Assembly (NCBI GenBank): GCA_937934745.1 | Contig: CALGZC010000005.1 | Coordinates: forward strand, 1-64,000 | Length of the DNA stretch: 64,000 nt | From: an uncultured Blastocatellia bacterium | Lineage (GTDB): Bacteria; Acidobacteriota; Blastocatellia; Chloracidobacteriales; Chloracidobacteriaceae | Direction of reading: 5' to 3' | In this document: piece by piece, positions 13,509 to 22,170 of the stretch | Numbering within the stretch: the stretch's first letter is position 1 | How the letters are laid out: each line of letters begins with the position of its first letter | Position numbers and translations under genes: made by a program | Notes under the pieces: generated by a model | The model's database searches: none | What the model was told of the DNA's origin: nothing | The model's input: only the letters and a program-made list of their open reading frames with translations

Positions 13509-15188
13509 GTGGCGGTTCAATCTCCCGGCGCGTTTGCCGTTGTCCTGGTGTTTGCGGCCGCCTTCGTCGCCCTATGGTATGGTTGGCGGACGTTTTGGTT
13601 TCTCACCGACGACGCCCACATTGCCTTTCGCTACGTCAGCAACTACCGGCTGGGCCACGGCCTGGTGTGGAATCCTGCGCCGTTTCGTCCGGTCGAGGGG
13701 TACACCAGTTTCCTGTGGGTGATGGTGCTGAGCGCCGTCTGGAAGATCACCGGGTACGACCCGCCGACGGCAGCCAACTACCTCACGCTCGGGTGGGCTG
13801 CCCTGACGCTCGTGCTGACGGGAGTTGTTGTCCTGAAGCTTCCTCTCGGTGAGCGGTTGGCGCCATACCGTCTGTATGTGCTGGCGGCCGTCCTGATCGG
13901 GCTTCTCAGCAATCGCACCTTTCTGGCCTGGACGAGCTCGGGGTTAGAGACGGCGATGTTCAATGCGCTTCTACTGGCGTGGATGTGCGCCTGGTGGTGG
14001 CTGCCACGCCACACGGCCTGGCGCACGGCGGGCGTGTCCACACTGGTTGCGCTCGTGTATTTGGCACGCCCCGATGGGTTGTTGTTCGCCCTGGCGTCGG
14101 TGGCCCTCTTTGCCTGCGATGCCTGGTTTCGGGAAGGGAAATGGCGTCTGGCGGACCGGCTCGCCCTGGCCCCGCTGCTGGTGATTCCGGGACATTTGCT
14201 GTGGCGTAAGTCGTTTTACGGTGAATGGCTTCCGAATACGCACTATGCCAAGTCAGACCCGCGCTGGCTCTGGGTTATGAGTGGCGTGCGGTATGCGCTC
14301 TCCTTCACGATCGAGTATGCCCTCTGGTTCTGGTTCGGCTTGGCGCTCGTTGCCGTCTGGACAGTTGTTCGCCGTCGGGAAGTCGCGCTGGCTTGGCTGC
14401 GCCGTACGTCAGCGCATCGGGAGATGGCTTGTGGTGCGGCGATCATCGGCCTGAGCCTCGCAGCCCAGGTTGCCTATTACACGCTGGTCATCGGGGGTGA
14501 TCATTTTGAGTTCCGGGTATATAGCCATCTGCTCCCGCTGATTTTTGTCAGCACCATCTGGATGCTCGGCATCATCGGCGCCCGTCCACGCACTGCTGCC
14601 GTCTTTGGGGTGGTCTTTCTGGGCAGTTCCCTCATCATTCCGTGGACTCACTGGCTGGCTTCGCAGAGACTGACCACCCGTGAGGAAACCAGTTACATGA
14701 AAGTCTCCGTTGCCGACACACTTGCGCGCTATGTCCCCGTCCTGCCCGGTGCCCTGTCGGCATACCTGCGCTGGTATGACAGTTTGCAGTTCTGGCTCAT
14801 TGACCATGCCGTGTGCATGCGGCATCAGGAACACAAGGTATTTTACCTGTTTTTGACGCACGTTCTGCCTTCGCGTAAAGTCGGGGCGACACTGCGTGAT
14901 GACCACTACCCGGTCGTTACCCAAACTTCCGTCGGAGTTTTGGCGTGGGTTCTTCCCTACGTCAACGTCATTGACGAGCACGGGCTGAATGATTACGTCG
15001 TAGCCCACAGCACGCAAAAGACCGGTGACCTAATGGCACACAGCCGCTGCCCACCACCTGGCTATCTGGAGTGCTTTCGCCCCAATGTCGCCATCCGCGA
15101 CGGACAGGCCACCATCCTACCGCGGCCCATCCCACTCACCGCCGCAGACATCCGCCTCTGCGAGGCAAGGTTTAGTCCGATCCGGTAG
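13509..15188 (+). CDS. GT-C type membrane glycosyltransferase (arabinofuranosyltransferase/ZomB-like)
   Basis: A polytopic membrane protein of about 559 residues. Near the N-terminus it has TDDAHIAFRYVSNYRLGHG and WNPAPFRPVEGYTSFLW, typical of GT-C enzymes that use a lipid-linked sugar donor; the first loop carries an Asp pair as the expected catalytic or metal site. Many hydrophobic helices follow, then a soluble C-terminal part ending near residue 559. The acceptor is unknown. The start is uncertain: GTG at 13509 is used here, but the frame is open back to 13410, inside htrA. No clear ribosome-binding site is seen, and translational coupling to htrA is likely. Confidence 0.75.
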   Translation: MAVQSPGAFAVVLVFAAAFVALWYGWRTFWFLTDDAHIAFRYVSNYRLGHGLVWNPAPFRPVEGYTSFLWVMVLSAVWKITGYDPPTAANYLTLGWAALTLVLTGVVVLKLPLGERLAPYRLYVLAAVLIGLLSNRTFLAWTSSGLETAMFNALLLAWMCAWWWLPRHTAWRTAGVSTLVALVYLARPDGLLFALASVALFACDAWFREGKWRLADRLALAPLLVIPGHLLWRKSFYGEWLPNTHYAKSDPRWLWVMSGVRYALSFTIEYALWFWFGLALVAVWTVVRRREVALAWLRRTSAHREMACGAAIIGLSLAAQVAYYTLVIGGDHFEFRVYSHLLPLIFVSTIWMLGIIGARPRTAAVFGVVFLGSSLIIPWTHWLASQRLTTREETSYMKVSVADTLARYVPVLPGALSAYLRWYDSLQFWLIDHAVCMRHQEHKVFYLFLTHVLPSRKVGATLRDDHYPVVTQTSVGVLAWVLPYVNVIDEHGLNDYVVAHSTQKTGDLMAHSRCPPPGYLECFRPNVAIRDGQATILPRPIPLTAADIRLCEARFSPIR

Positions 15189-15263
15189 GTACGCGCCGCA
15201 ACTGGTACTGGTTTGCCGGCTGGTGCGCAAACCGGACCGTCCGCGTCAGCTTACGCAACGTGC

Positions 15264-15665
15264 TTACTCAAAGCCGGCCGCCTTCTTGGCAGCGGCAGAG
15301 ATAACGAACTTAAGCCGTTTGCGGGCTTTGATTTTGATTTTTTCCCCGGTGCGCGGATTACGCCCCTCGCGCGCTTTGTACTCCCGGACAACCAACTTGC
15401 CGATGCCTGGAATGGTAAAGCCAACTTTAGCCTGCGCGGCCGCCAATGCGGCTTGTTCCTCAAAAAAGGCCCGCACCGTTGTTTTAGGAAGTGCGAACTT
15501 GTTGGCAAAGTGATTGATAATATCGGTTTTCGTCATTGCCTTAGCCGTCCCTTTTTTGGCGGGCGCTTTCTTTGCGGGAGCGGTGGGCTTTGCCGAAGCG
15601 GTTGCCTTGGATGCCGCAGCCTCTTTGCCTTTGGTTGTGGTGGGTTTTGCCGTTTTGGCCGCCAT
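15264..15665 (-). CDS. HU-family DNA-binding protein with histone-H1-like N-terminal tail
   Basis: A 133-residue nucleoid protein. Residues 1-43 form a low-complexity tail of Lys, Ala, Thr and Pro (for example KPTAPAKKAPAKKGTAKA). The HU fold follows from MTKTDIINHFANKF, with GFTIPGIGKLVVREYKAREG and RNPRTGEKIKI forming the DNA-binding arm region; in HU the arm intercalates at the RNPxTG Pro. The start at 15665 is well supported by AGGAGGA 9 bases upstream. Most HU proteins are about 90 residues with no tail; tailed versions are known, for example in Deinococcus. A SET-domain methyltransferase is encoded at 36488-37030, so lysine methylation of the tail is conceivable, but this is speculation. 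Confidence 0.92.
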   Translation of the reverse strand: MAAKTAKPTTTKGKEAAASKATASAKPTAPAKKAPAKKGTAKAMTKTDIINHFANKFALPKTTVRAFFEEQAALAAAQAKVGFTIPGIGKLVVREYKAREGRNPRTGEKIKIKARKRLKFVISAAAKKAAGFE

Positions 15666-15876
15666 GAGCGTGGGTCCTCCTGAGCGCAAATGCGCGAAGA
15701 ATGGAGTGTTTCCTTGGAATACAACAAGTTTTGGCGGGAACGTAGCCGGAAGTCCGCATGAAATCAAGCTATTTTTAGCGGTCTACGCGATGGATAGTGG
15801 CTTATTCAGAGTTGTCCGCCAGGCATAGTGCCCCATTCATTGTAGCTACCAAGAACCAAACCACAATATCAAGCGG

Positions 15877-15904
15877 GTGACAACTAAACAGAAGCGTGTA
15901 CAAT
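15877..15904 (+). promoter_or_regulatory. Probable sigma-70-type promoter of nadE
   Basis: The -35 box GTGACA (15877-15882, 5 of 6 matches) and the -10 box TACAAT (15899-15904, 5 of 6) are 16 bases apart. The nadE start codon lies about 37 bases downstream of the -10 box. Confidence 0.6.
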
Positions 15905-15941
15905 TCCGACTTTTTCAGGCCGTACAAACCAGAGGACGCCA

Positions 15942-17585
15942 ATGAAAATCGCGCTCGCCCAGATCAATACGACCGTCGGCGCCTTCGTCGCCAACGCTGC
16001 CAAAGTCCGCCAGTACGCCATCCGTGCTGCATCCCAGGGAGCAAAATTGGTTGTCTTCCCCGAACTGACCTTGACCGGGTATCCTCCCCTTGATTTGCTC
16101 GACCGTCCTGCTTTTGTCGCCCGAAACTTGTCTGCCCTGGATGATCTAGTGTGCTTTTCGGCAACGATTGACGCGGCACTGTTGGTCGGCTTCGTCGCAG
16201 AAAATCCCGACGATTTCGGTAAACCGCTCTATAACGCTGTCGCCTTACTTGAAGGGGGCGAGCTGCGGGCCATTCGCTACAAGACGCTTCTGCCGACATA
16301 TGATGTGTTTGACGAGGCGCGGCACTTTGAGCCGGCCGAGCAGCGGGAAATCATCCTTTGGCGCGGCCGCCGACTTGGCGTGTGCATCTGTGAAGATGCC
16401 TGGAACAGTCGTGAGTTTTGGGACACCCATCTGTATGACCTCGATCCGGTACGTGAGTTGGCCGAGCAAGGGGCCGAGGTCATCATCAACGTCTCGGCCT
16501 CGCCTTTCCACCGGGGCAAGTGTGCGCTCCGGCAGGCGATGTTGGCGCACCATGCCGAAACGCTTGGGCTGCCCGTGATTCTGGTTAATCAGGTCGGCGG
16601 CAACGACAACTTGGTGTTTGACGGTCGCAGCTTGGTGCTGAATGCCCGGGGTGAGCTGGTGCTGGAGGCTCAGGCTTTTGAGGAAGACCTCCGCTTTGTA
16701 GATCTGGCCGACCTGCCGCCGCCCATAACGCCCCGAAGCGTGGACGACATCGGTGATGTCCATGACGCGCTTGTGCTCGGCGTCAGGGACTACCTGGCCA
16801 AGTGCGGCTTCCGCCAGGCTGTCATCGGTCTGAGTGGGGGAATTGATTCCGCCGTGACGGCGGCGATTGCCGTCCGTGCGCTCGGACGCGAAAACGTCAC
16901 CGGGATTGCTATGCCATCGAAATACTCCTCACAGCACAGTGTGGAAGACGCTGCCGAGTTGGCGCGCAATCTCGGCATTGCCTTTCATGTCATTCCGATT
17001 GAGCCGTCCGTCGCCGCCATGACGCAGATGCTGACGCCGGCCTTCGGCTTCGCGCCCCACGGCGTCACGGAAGAAAACATCCAGGCGCGGTTGCGCGGCG
17101 TCACGCTTATGGCCTTCTCGAACCAGCAGGGGGCGATGGTACTCACGACCGGCAATAAGTCGGAACTGGCGGTTGGGTACTGCACGCTGTACGGCGACAT
17201 GTGCGGCGGACTAGCCGTCATTTCCGATGTGCCCAAAACGGATGTCTATCGGCTGGCGGACTACATCAATCGGGACAAGATCATTATTCCACTGCACACC
17301 ATCACAAAGCCCCCTTCGGCGGAATTGCGCCCAAACCAGACAGACCAGGATTCGCTGCCCCCCTACGATCTGCTCGACGCCATTCTGGAACGTTACATCG
17401 AGCGCTACCAGAGCGTTCAGGAGATTGTCGCGGAGGGCTTCGACCGGTCTGTGGTCGAGCAGGTCGTCCGGCTGGTCAACCGCAACGAGTACAAGCGCCA
17501 GCAGGCCGCACCGGGCATCAAGGTGACACCAAAGGCTTTTGGACGTGGACGGCGCGTGCCCATTGCCGCCGTGCTCGAGGATTGA
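15942..17585 (+). CDS. nadE: Glutamine-dependent NAD+ synthetase
   Basis: Catalyses the last step of NAD synthesis, amidation of deamido-NAD with ATP, taking ammonia from glutamine. It has 547 residues in two domains. The N-terminal nitrilase-like glutaminase carries the Glu-Lys-Cys triad: Glu in VVFPELTLTGYPP, Lys in RYKTLLPTYDVFDEARHF and Cys in GVCICEDAW. The C-terminal synthetase has the PP-loop VIGLSGGIDSAVTAAIA, with ATP and NaAD contacts in MPSKYSSQHS, LTTGNKSELAVGY and YGDMCGG. The C-terminus RNEYKRQQAAPGIKVTPKAF is typical. AGAGGA lies just upstream of the ATG. Confidence 0.97.
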   Translation: MKIALAQINTTVGAFVANAAKVRQYAIRAASQGAKLVVFPELTLTGYPPLDLLDRPAFVARNLSALDDLVCFSATIDAALLVGFVAENPDDFGKPLYNAVALLEGGELRAIRYKTLLPTYDVFDEARHFEPAEQREIILWRGRRLGVCICEDAWNSREFWDTHLYDLDPVRELAEQGAEVIINVSASPFHRGKCALRQAMLAHHAETLGLPVILVNQVGGNDNLVFDGRSLVLNARGELVLEAQAFEEDLRFVDLADLPPPITPRSVDDIGDVHDALVLGVRDYLAKCGFRQAVIGLSGGIDSAVTAAIAVRALGRENVTGIAMPSKYSSQHSVEDAAELARNLGIAFHVIPIEPSVAAMTQMLTPAFGFAPHGVTEENIQARLRGVTLMAFSNQQGAMVLTTGNKSELAVGYCTLYGDMCGGLAVISDVPKTDVYRLADYINRDKIIIPLHTITKPPSAELRPNQTDQDSLPPYDLLDAILERYIERYQSVQEIVAEGFDRSVVEQVVRLVNRNEYKRQQAAPGIKVTPKAFGRGRRVPIAAVLED

Positions 17586-17600
17586 CCGTCGCGCCCGAGG

Positions 17601-17618
17601 CGGCCGCCTTAGCGGCCG
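17601..17618. terminator. Short GC-rich hairpin between convergent genes
   Basis: CGGCCGC and GCGGCCG form a perfect 7-bp stem around the loop CTTA, between the stops of nadE and the kelch-repeat gene. The hairpin is symmetric and could act on both strands. It lacks a clean U-tract, so it may slow transcription rather than act as a standard intrinsic terminator. Confidence 0.4.
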
Positions 17619-20600
17619 TTAAAGCAAGCCGTCCCAGTTGCCGACCAGTGGCAGATCGCCGTCTGAGCCGTACACGAGCAGAAAATCGGCCGTCCCGGGC
17701 AAGTTCGTGTTCCGCAAGAAGAACGTTTGCACGCGATAGACGCCGACCGTGTCCGCGCCGTCGCCGTCGAAGTCGCCGACCACCACCTTGTCGTCAGGAT
17801 TGCCGAAATCAAACGCCAGATCAGCGTCCCCGCCGCTGTTGGCGTTGCGCAGCAGGAACGTATTGCCGCGAACGACGCCGATGGTCGTGATCCCGTCGCC
17901 GTCCCAGTCGCCGGCCAGCGGCCGGTCGCCCTCATCGCCGTAGGGAACAACAATATCCGGGTTGCCGGGCGCATTGCTGTTGCGGAGGAAGAACCTCCGT
18001 TCGGAGGGGCGGTAGACGCCGATGGTGGTCGTCCCATTGCCATCCCAGTCGCCGACCAGGGGAATATCATCAACCGCGCCGTAGGCTACGGCGACATCGG
18101 CCACCCCGCTGCTGTTGCTGTTGCGGAGAAAGAAGACCCCCTGACGAAACACGCCGACGGTCGTCACGCCGTCCCCGTCCCAGTCGCCGGCAAGTGGAAG
18201 GTCGTCCGCGTCGCCAAATGCAAAGGCCAAGTCGGCATCCCCGGACGTATTTGAGTTGCGCAGAAAGAATTCCCCCCGGCGAAAGATGCCTACCGTATCA
18301 CCTTGTTCGCCGCGTGCGCCGTATGCACCGAGCACTTTGGACAGACCGCCGCCGCCGCGTCCGCCCCAGACGATCATTTGGCGCCGCGGCGCATCCCAAA
18401 TGGCTGTGTGCCCGGCCGTCAAGTCCGGCGCGCCCTCGGTTTCCACCGGACGCCAGAAGTTGAACGTTGGATTATAGCGCCCACCAGTTGCTCCGGCGTC
18501 ACCCCAGACGATCATCTCGCGGCCTGTCCAAACGGCCGTGTGCCCGGAGCGCGCCGCCGGCGCGCCGTTGGCTGCTGTTGCGGCCCAGGTGTCGGTCGTC
18601 GGGTTGTAGAGCGCACCGGAGTTGAAGGCGCGGGCAGCAGTCGTTGCGCCGCCCCAGACAATCATCCGGTCGCCGGTCCACACGGCCGTGTGGTCAAAGC
18701 GGGCGTCTGGCGCGCCGTCCGTCCCGCCGGAGGTCGTCGGGTCAACGCGTGTCGCCGTCCAGCGATTGGTTGCCGGGTTATAACGGCCGCCCGAGCGCAG
18801 TTCGGAAAAGCGGTTGTCCGCAAACGTGACCCCGCCCCAGATAATCATCTCCGTCCCTGTCCACACGGCCGTGTGGCGCGCACGCGGCCCGGGACGCCCG
18901 TCGGCTGCCGTGGTCGTCCAGGCGTCCGCCACCGGATTGTAACGGCCGCCGTTGTCAAAGTAGGTGGTGGTGTTGTCCACCGGATTGGTGAAGCGCCCAC
19001 CCCAGACGATCATCTCGCTACCGGTCCAGACGGCCGTGTGTTCTTCGCGGGCGGCGGGCGCATTGGTCAGCGTGGTTGGCGTCCACGTGTTGGTGACCGG
19101 GTCGTAGCGGCCGCCGGCGTTTGTTTGTCCGCCCCAGACGATCATTTCACTGCCCGTCCACAGGGCCGTATGCCCGACCGGAGGAAGGTTGTTCGCCGCG
19201 CCGGGCGCATTCTGGGTCGCGGTCGGCGTCCACTGCGCCGTCGCCAAGTTGTACCGCCCGCCGGTCAGCGTCCGCAATCCGGCCGACACGCCGCCCCAGA
19301 TGATCATTTCCGCGCCGGTATTGATCGCCGTGTGCGACTCGCGGCCAATTGGAACCGGCGTGGTCGCCGTTGGGAGCCAGGCATCGGCAAGCGGATCGTA
19401 GCGCCCGCCGGTCGCGTCGCCCCCCTGGCCGCCCCAGACGATCATGTATTTTGTCGCGTTTTGGTTGGGTTCGGCATAGGCGTCGGTCCACACCGCCGTA
19501 TGGTTGTCGCGTCCGCTCGGCGCGCCGACGGTCGTGACCGGCGTCCAGGCGTTTGTCGCGGGGTTGTAGCGTCCGCCGTCGTTGAAGCGCGTGCCCAGCG
19601 CCGAGCCGCCCCAGATGATCATTTCCGCGCCGGTCCAGACCGCCGTCTGGTCAACGCGCGGGGACGGCGCGCCGGCCGTTGCAATCGCCGTCCAGTTGTT
19701 GGCGCTGGGGTTGTACCGGGCGCCCGCCGCGGTCGGCGCCGACGCGCCCGCCACGCTTCCCCAGACGATGAGTTCCGCGCCGGTCCATACGGCGCTGGGG
19801 GTGAATAAACCCGGCGCATTGGTTGTACTGGTTGCCGTCCAGGTATTGTTGCCGGGCGTATAAATCCCGCCGCTGTTGAGCCGGCCGCCATCGGCGTTGA
19901 CGCCGCCGAAAACGATCATGGCGCTGCCGGTTGAGACGGCGACATGATCGGTCCGGGCAAGCGGGGCGCCGGTTGTCGCCGTCGCGCTCCAGGTGTTCGT
20001 TTCCGGGTTATAAACACCACCGGTGTTAGTCGGAAGCGGAATGTTGCCCCCGGCGAAATTAAGGTTGCCGCCCCAGATGACCATGCGCCCGGCCTGCGCC
20101 AGCCAGACGGCGACATGGCTGAAGCGGGCTGCCGGGGCGCCGTCGTTGGCGGTTGCAGAGCTTGGGTCGGTCCGCGTTGCGGCCCATTTGTCCTCAACCG
20201 GGTCGTAGAGCGCGCCGGAGTTGACCGGCGCGCCGCTCACCCCGCCCCAAATGATCATGCGCGTTCCGGTCCAGACGGCCGTGTGGTTGACGCGCGGGGC
20301 CGGCGCGCCATCTGTCGCTCCGGCCGCGCTCGGCGCCACGCGCGTCGGCGTCCAGGTGTCGGTGATCGGGTTGTACCGCCCACCGGTATTGAGCGGGCTG
20401 CCGCCGCTGAAGGTGCCGCGAAAGCCGCCCCAAATGATCATTTCGACGCCTGTCCAGACGGCCGTATGGCGAAAGCGCGGCGCGGGGACCGCGTCCGCCG
20501 GGTCCTGCGCCCAGCGGTTGTCGTTCCCGGCAACAGCCTTGGGGACCGCCTGCTCAGCCGTGATGGCCGGAAACGTTCCGGAAACCGAGCGAATGACCGG

Positions 20601-21533
20601 GCTGTAACCGGCTCTAGCACGCGCCCACCACGTGTCGAAGTCCATCTTGCGCCATTCGGCTGTGCCGATGCGCAGGTACCCGTCTTCAACCGCCTGGAGC
20701 TGTTGGATGAAAAACCGCTCGTCATCCTCACACAGCGGTGTTGTTGCGCCGGGCGTGAGCTTGCCGCCAAAGCGTGCCGCCAAGTGGGTCAGCTCGTTCT
20801 GCCAATCGGCTCCGCCAACCGGCAGGCAGTTCAAACACGGTACTTGGGGACGTGCCTGGCCGGTGTCCCGAACGACCTCAAAGGTGCTGTAGGTCGCGCC
20901 GAAGCTCGGCATGTGCTCCAGTGCCGCGCCGGCTGCGAGTGCGCGCCGCGCCTGAGCTTCGGTGGCGGCATGAAACCGCCGGTCACGGGCGTAATCGGCA
21001 TAGAGGCGCTGCTTGACCAGCGCCGGGCGGGCGAGACACTCGGCAATGGCAATGGGATCATTGTCGAGCACGGCAAAGAGTTCCTGCAAAACTTCCGGCT
21101 GTTTGGATTGGCGCGCCATGCGGGCCACTTCGGCGTGCAGTTCGGCCGCGGTCGGGGCATGCCGCCACAGCAGGTCAAGCGCATGTTGCTGGCGCAACTC
21201 GTCCTCGACGAGGGCGCGCGCGCGGGCGAGCGGGAAGATGCTCTCGAAGCTTGGCTTGGGCGTTGCCGCTTCCCAGCGCCGCCGCTTCCAGTAAACCTTC
21301 TCAATCGCATGCCGATAGCGCGCGCGCTCGTCCAGCGCGAGCGTCCGCCACCGCGTCGCGCCGCAGACGGAAACACCCGGCATCCCCCTCAGCTTCGGCC
21401 TCGGGTTGCCCGGCGCAGGCGGTGACGCTGACAAGCCGCTGGCCTTGACCGTGGCCGCAGTTGGGATCGACCAGGGTGACACAGGGCACACCCCCGCAAC
21501 CAAGCAAAGACAAACAAGCAGACGAAACAACAT
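17619..21533 (-). CDS. Secreted kelch-repeat and FG-GAP-like repeat protein
   Basis: A large exported protein of about 1,304 residues. It starts with a hydrophobic signal (MLFRLLVCLCLVAGVCPVSP) and a roughly 330-residue helical N-terminal region that I do not recognise. About 14 kelch-like repeats follow, each centred on HTAVWTGxEMIIWGG with a GGRYNP element, enough for two beta-propellers. The C-terminal 250 residues hold five repeats of about 48 residues (TVGVFRQGVFFLRNSNSSG ... DIPLVGDWDGNG), whose DxDGDG loops resemble the Ca-binding FG-GAP/VCBS type. The ATG at 21533 begins the signal; upstream TTG codons are possible. It is divergent from the radical SAM peptide operon, with 311 bases between them. 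A shared function is possible but unproven. Confidence 0.82.
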   Translation of the reverse strand: MLFRLLVCLCLVAGVCPVSPWSIPTAATVKASGLSASPPAPGNPRPKLRGMPGVSVCGATRWRTLALDERARYRHAIEKVYWKRRRWEAATPKPSFESIFPLARARALVEDELRQQHALDLLWRHAPTAAELHAEVARMARQSKQPEVLQELFAVLDNDPIAIAECLARPALVKQRLYADYARDRRFHAATEAQARRALAAGAALEHMPSFGATYSTFEVVRDTGQARPQVPCLNCLPVGGADWQNELTHLAARFGGKLTPGATTPLCEDDERFFIQQLQAVEDGYLRIGTAEWRKMDFDTWWARARAGYSPVIRSVSGTFPAITAEQAVPKAVAGNDNRWAQDPADAVPAPRFRHTAVWTGVEMIIWGGFRGTFSGGSPLNTGGRYNPITDTWTPTRVAPSAAGATDGAPAPRVNHTAVWTGTRMIIWGGVSGAPVNSGALYDPVEDKWAATRTDPSSATANDGAPAARFSHVAVWLAQAGRMVIWGGNLNFAGGNIPLPTNTGGVYNPETNTWSATATTGAPLARTDHVAVSTGSAMIVFGGVNADGGRLNSGGIYTPGNNTWTATSTTNAPGLFTPSAVWTGAELIVWGSVAGASAPTAAGARYNPSANNWTAIATAGAPSPRVDQTAVWTGAEMIIWGGSALGTRFNDGGRYNPATNAWTPVTTVGAPSGRDNHTAVWTDAYAEPNQNATKYMIVWGGQGGDATGGRYDPLADAWLPTATTPVPIGRESHTAINTGAEMIIWGGVSAGLRTLTGGRYNLATAQWTPTATQNAPGAANNLPPVGHTALWTGSEMIVWGGQTNAGGRYDPVTNTWTPTTLTNAPAAREEHTAVWTGSEMIVWGGRFTNPVDNTTTYFDNGGRYNPVADAWTTTAADGRPGPRARHTAVWTGTEMIIWGGVTFADNRFSELRSGGRYNPATNRWTATRVDPTTSGGTDGAPDARFDHTAVWTGDRMIVWGGATTAARAFNSGALYNPTTDTWAATAANGAPAARSGHTAVWTGREMIVWGDAGATGGRYNPTFNFWRPVETEGAPDLTAGHTAIWDAPRRQMIVWGGRGGGGLSKVLGAYGARGEQGDTVGIFRRGEFFLRNSNTSGDADLAFAFGDADDLPLAGDWDGDGVTTVGVFRQGVFFLRNSNSSGVADVAVAYGAVDDIPLVGDWDGNGTTTIGVYRPSERRFFLRNSNAPGNPDIVVPYGDEGDRPLAGDWDGDGITTIGVVRGNTFLLRNANSGGDADLAFDFGNPDDKVVVGDFDGDGADTVGVYRVQTFFLRNTNLPGTADFLLVYGSDGDLPLVGNWDGLL

Positions 21534-21844
21534 CAGTGCGCAATCACAGGTCCTAAGATGGGCACGCTCCCCTCCCGCAGGATTTTGGAGTTCAGCGTGC
21601 AAAACAAGGGCTCATTCTTACCAAGCGCTGGCGGAAAGCCAAGCAGAAAGCTACTGCTTCGGCATCGGCTACTGCGAAAGCCAAAAAGTGGTAGTATCAG
21701 GCGCAAGGCTGTGTTGTTGGCTATCAATTATCGCGTATCGCGCTGAAAAACGCATAAATTTGCAATACCTTTACTATACTGAACCCCATCATTCGTGACA
21801 CTCCCACTACCTCACATCAAGCTTTGACAGGATTCCATCACGCT

Positions 21845-22159
21845 ATGAGCAACCGGATTGAAAAACAACCTTGCGTTCTCCGCTGCATTGCCGGCGAAAC
21901 TCTCCTCATCCCCCTCCGTGGAAAAGCGGCCGACCTTGACGCAATCTATGTCCTCAATGAGACGGCCGCCCGCCTTTGGGAGGGACTTGACCGGTACAGC
22001 GATCTGTCCTCCCTGACCGCTTACTTGGCAGAGACCTTTGACGGCGTCACGGCGGCGGCAGCCGTTCAAGATGTTGCCGATTTTCTCGATGCGTTGGCCG
22101 AAGCCGGTTTGATCCGCGCGACCTGTGCCGCAAGTCAGCCCGTCTGTCAGTTGACCTGA
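21845..22159 (+). CDS. PqqD-family peptide recognition protein (RRE)
   Basis: A 104-residue winged-helix protein of the PqqD type, which binds the leader of a precursor peptide and presents it to a radical SAM enzyme. Family features are GETLLIPLRGKAADLDAIYV, then LNETAARLWEGLDRYSDLS, then LAETFDGVTAAAAVQDVADF and LDALAEAGLIR. The ATG at 21845 is preferred, with AGGA about 9 bases upstream; a TTG at 21824 is in frame. It is the first gene of a six-gene unit and ends 11 bases before the radical SAM gene. No pqqA, B, C or E is present, so a role in PQQ synthesis is unlikely. Confidence 0.88.
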   Translation: MSNRIEKQPCVLRCIAGETLLIPLRGKAADLDAIYVLNETAARLWEGLDRYSDLSSLTAYLAETFDGVTAAAAVQDVADFLDALAEAGLIRATCAASQPVCQLT

Positions 22160-22170
22160 GGGCTGCCGGT

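Noticed and set aside
17619-20600. Regularly spaced DNA repeats suggesting a CRISPR array
   Set aside because: The period is about 165-190 bases and imperfect, and the repeats encode kelch blades in frame. No spacer-like unique segments or cas genes exist.
18303-21425. Two 490-500-codon plus-strand frames opposite the kelch gene
   Set aside because: They are antisense images of the kelch repeats (HTAVWTG and GGRYNP) and their apparent internal repeats come from the real gene.
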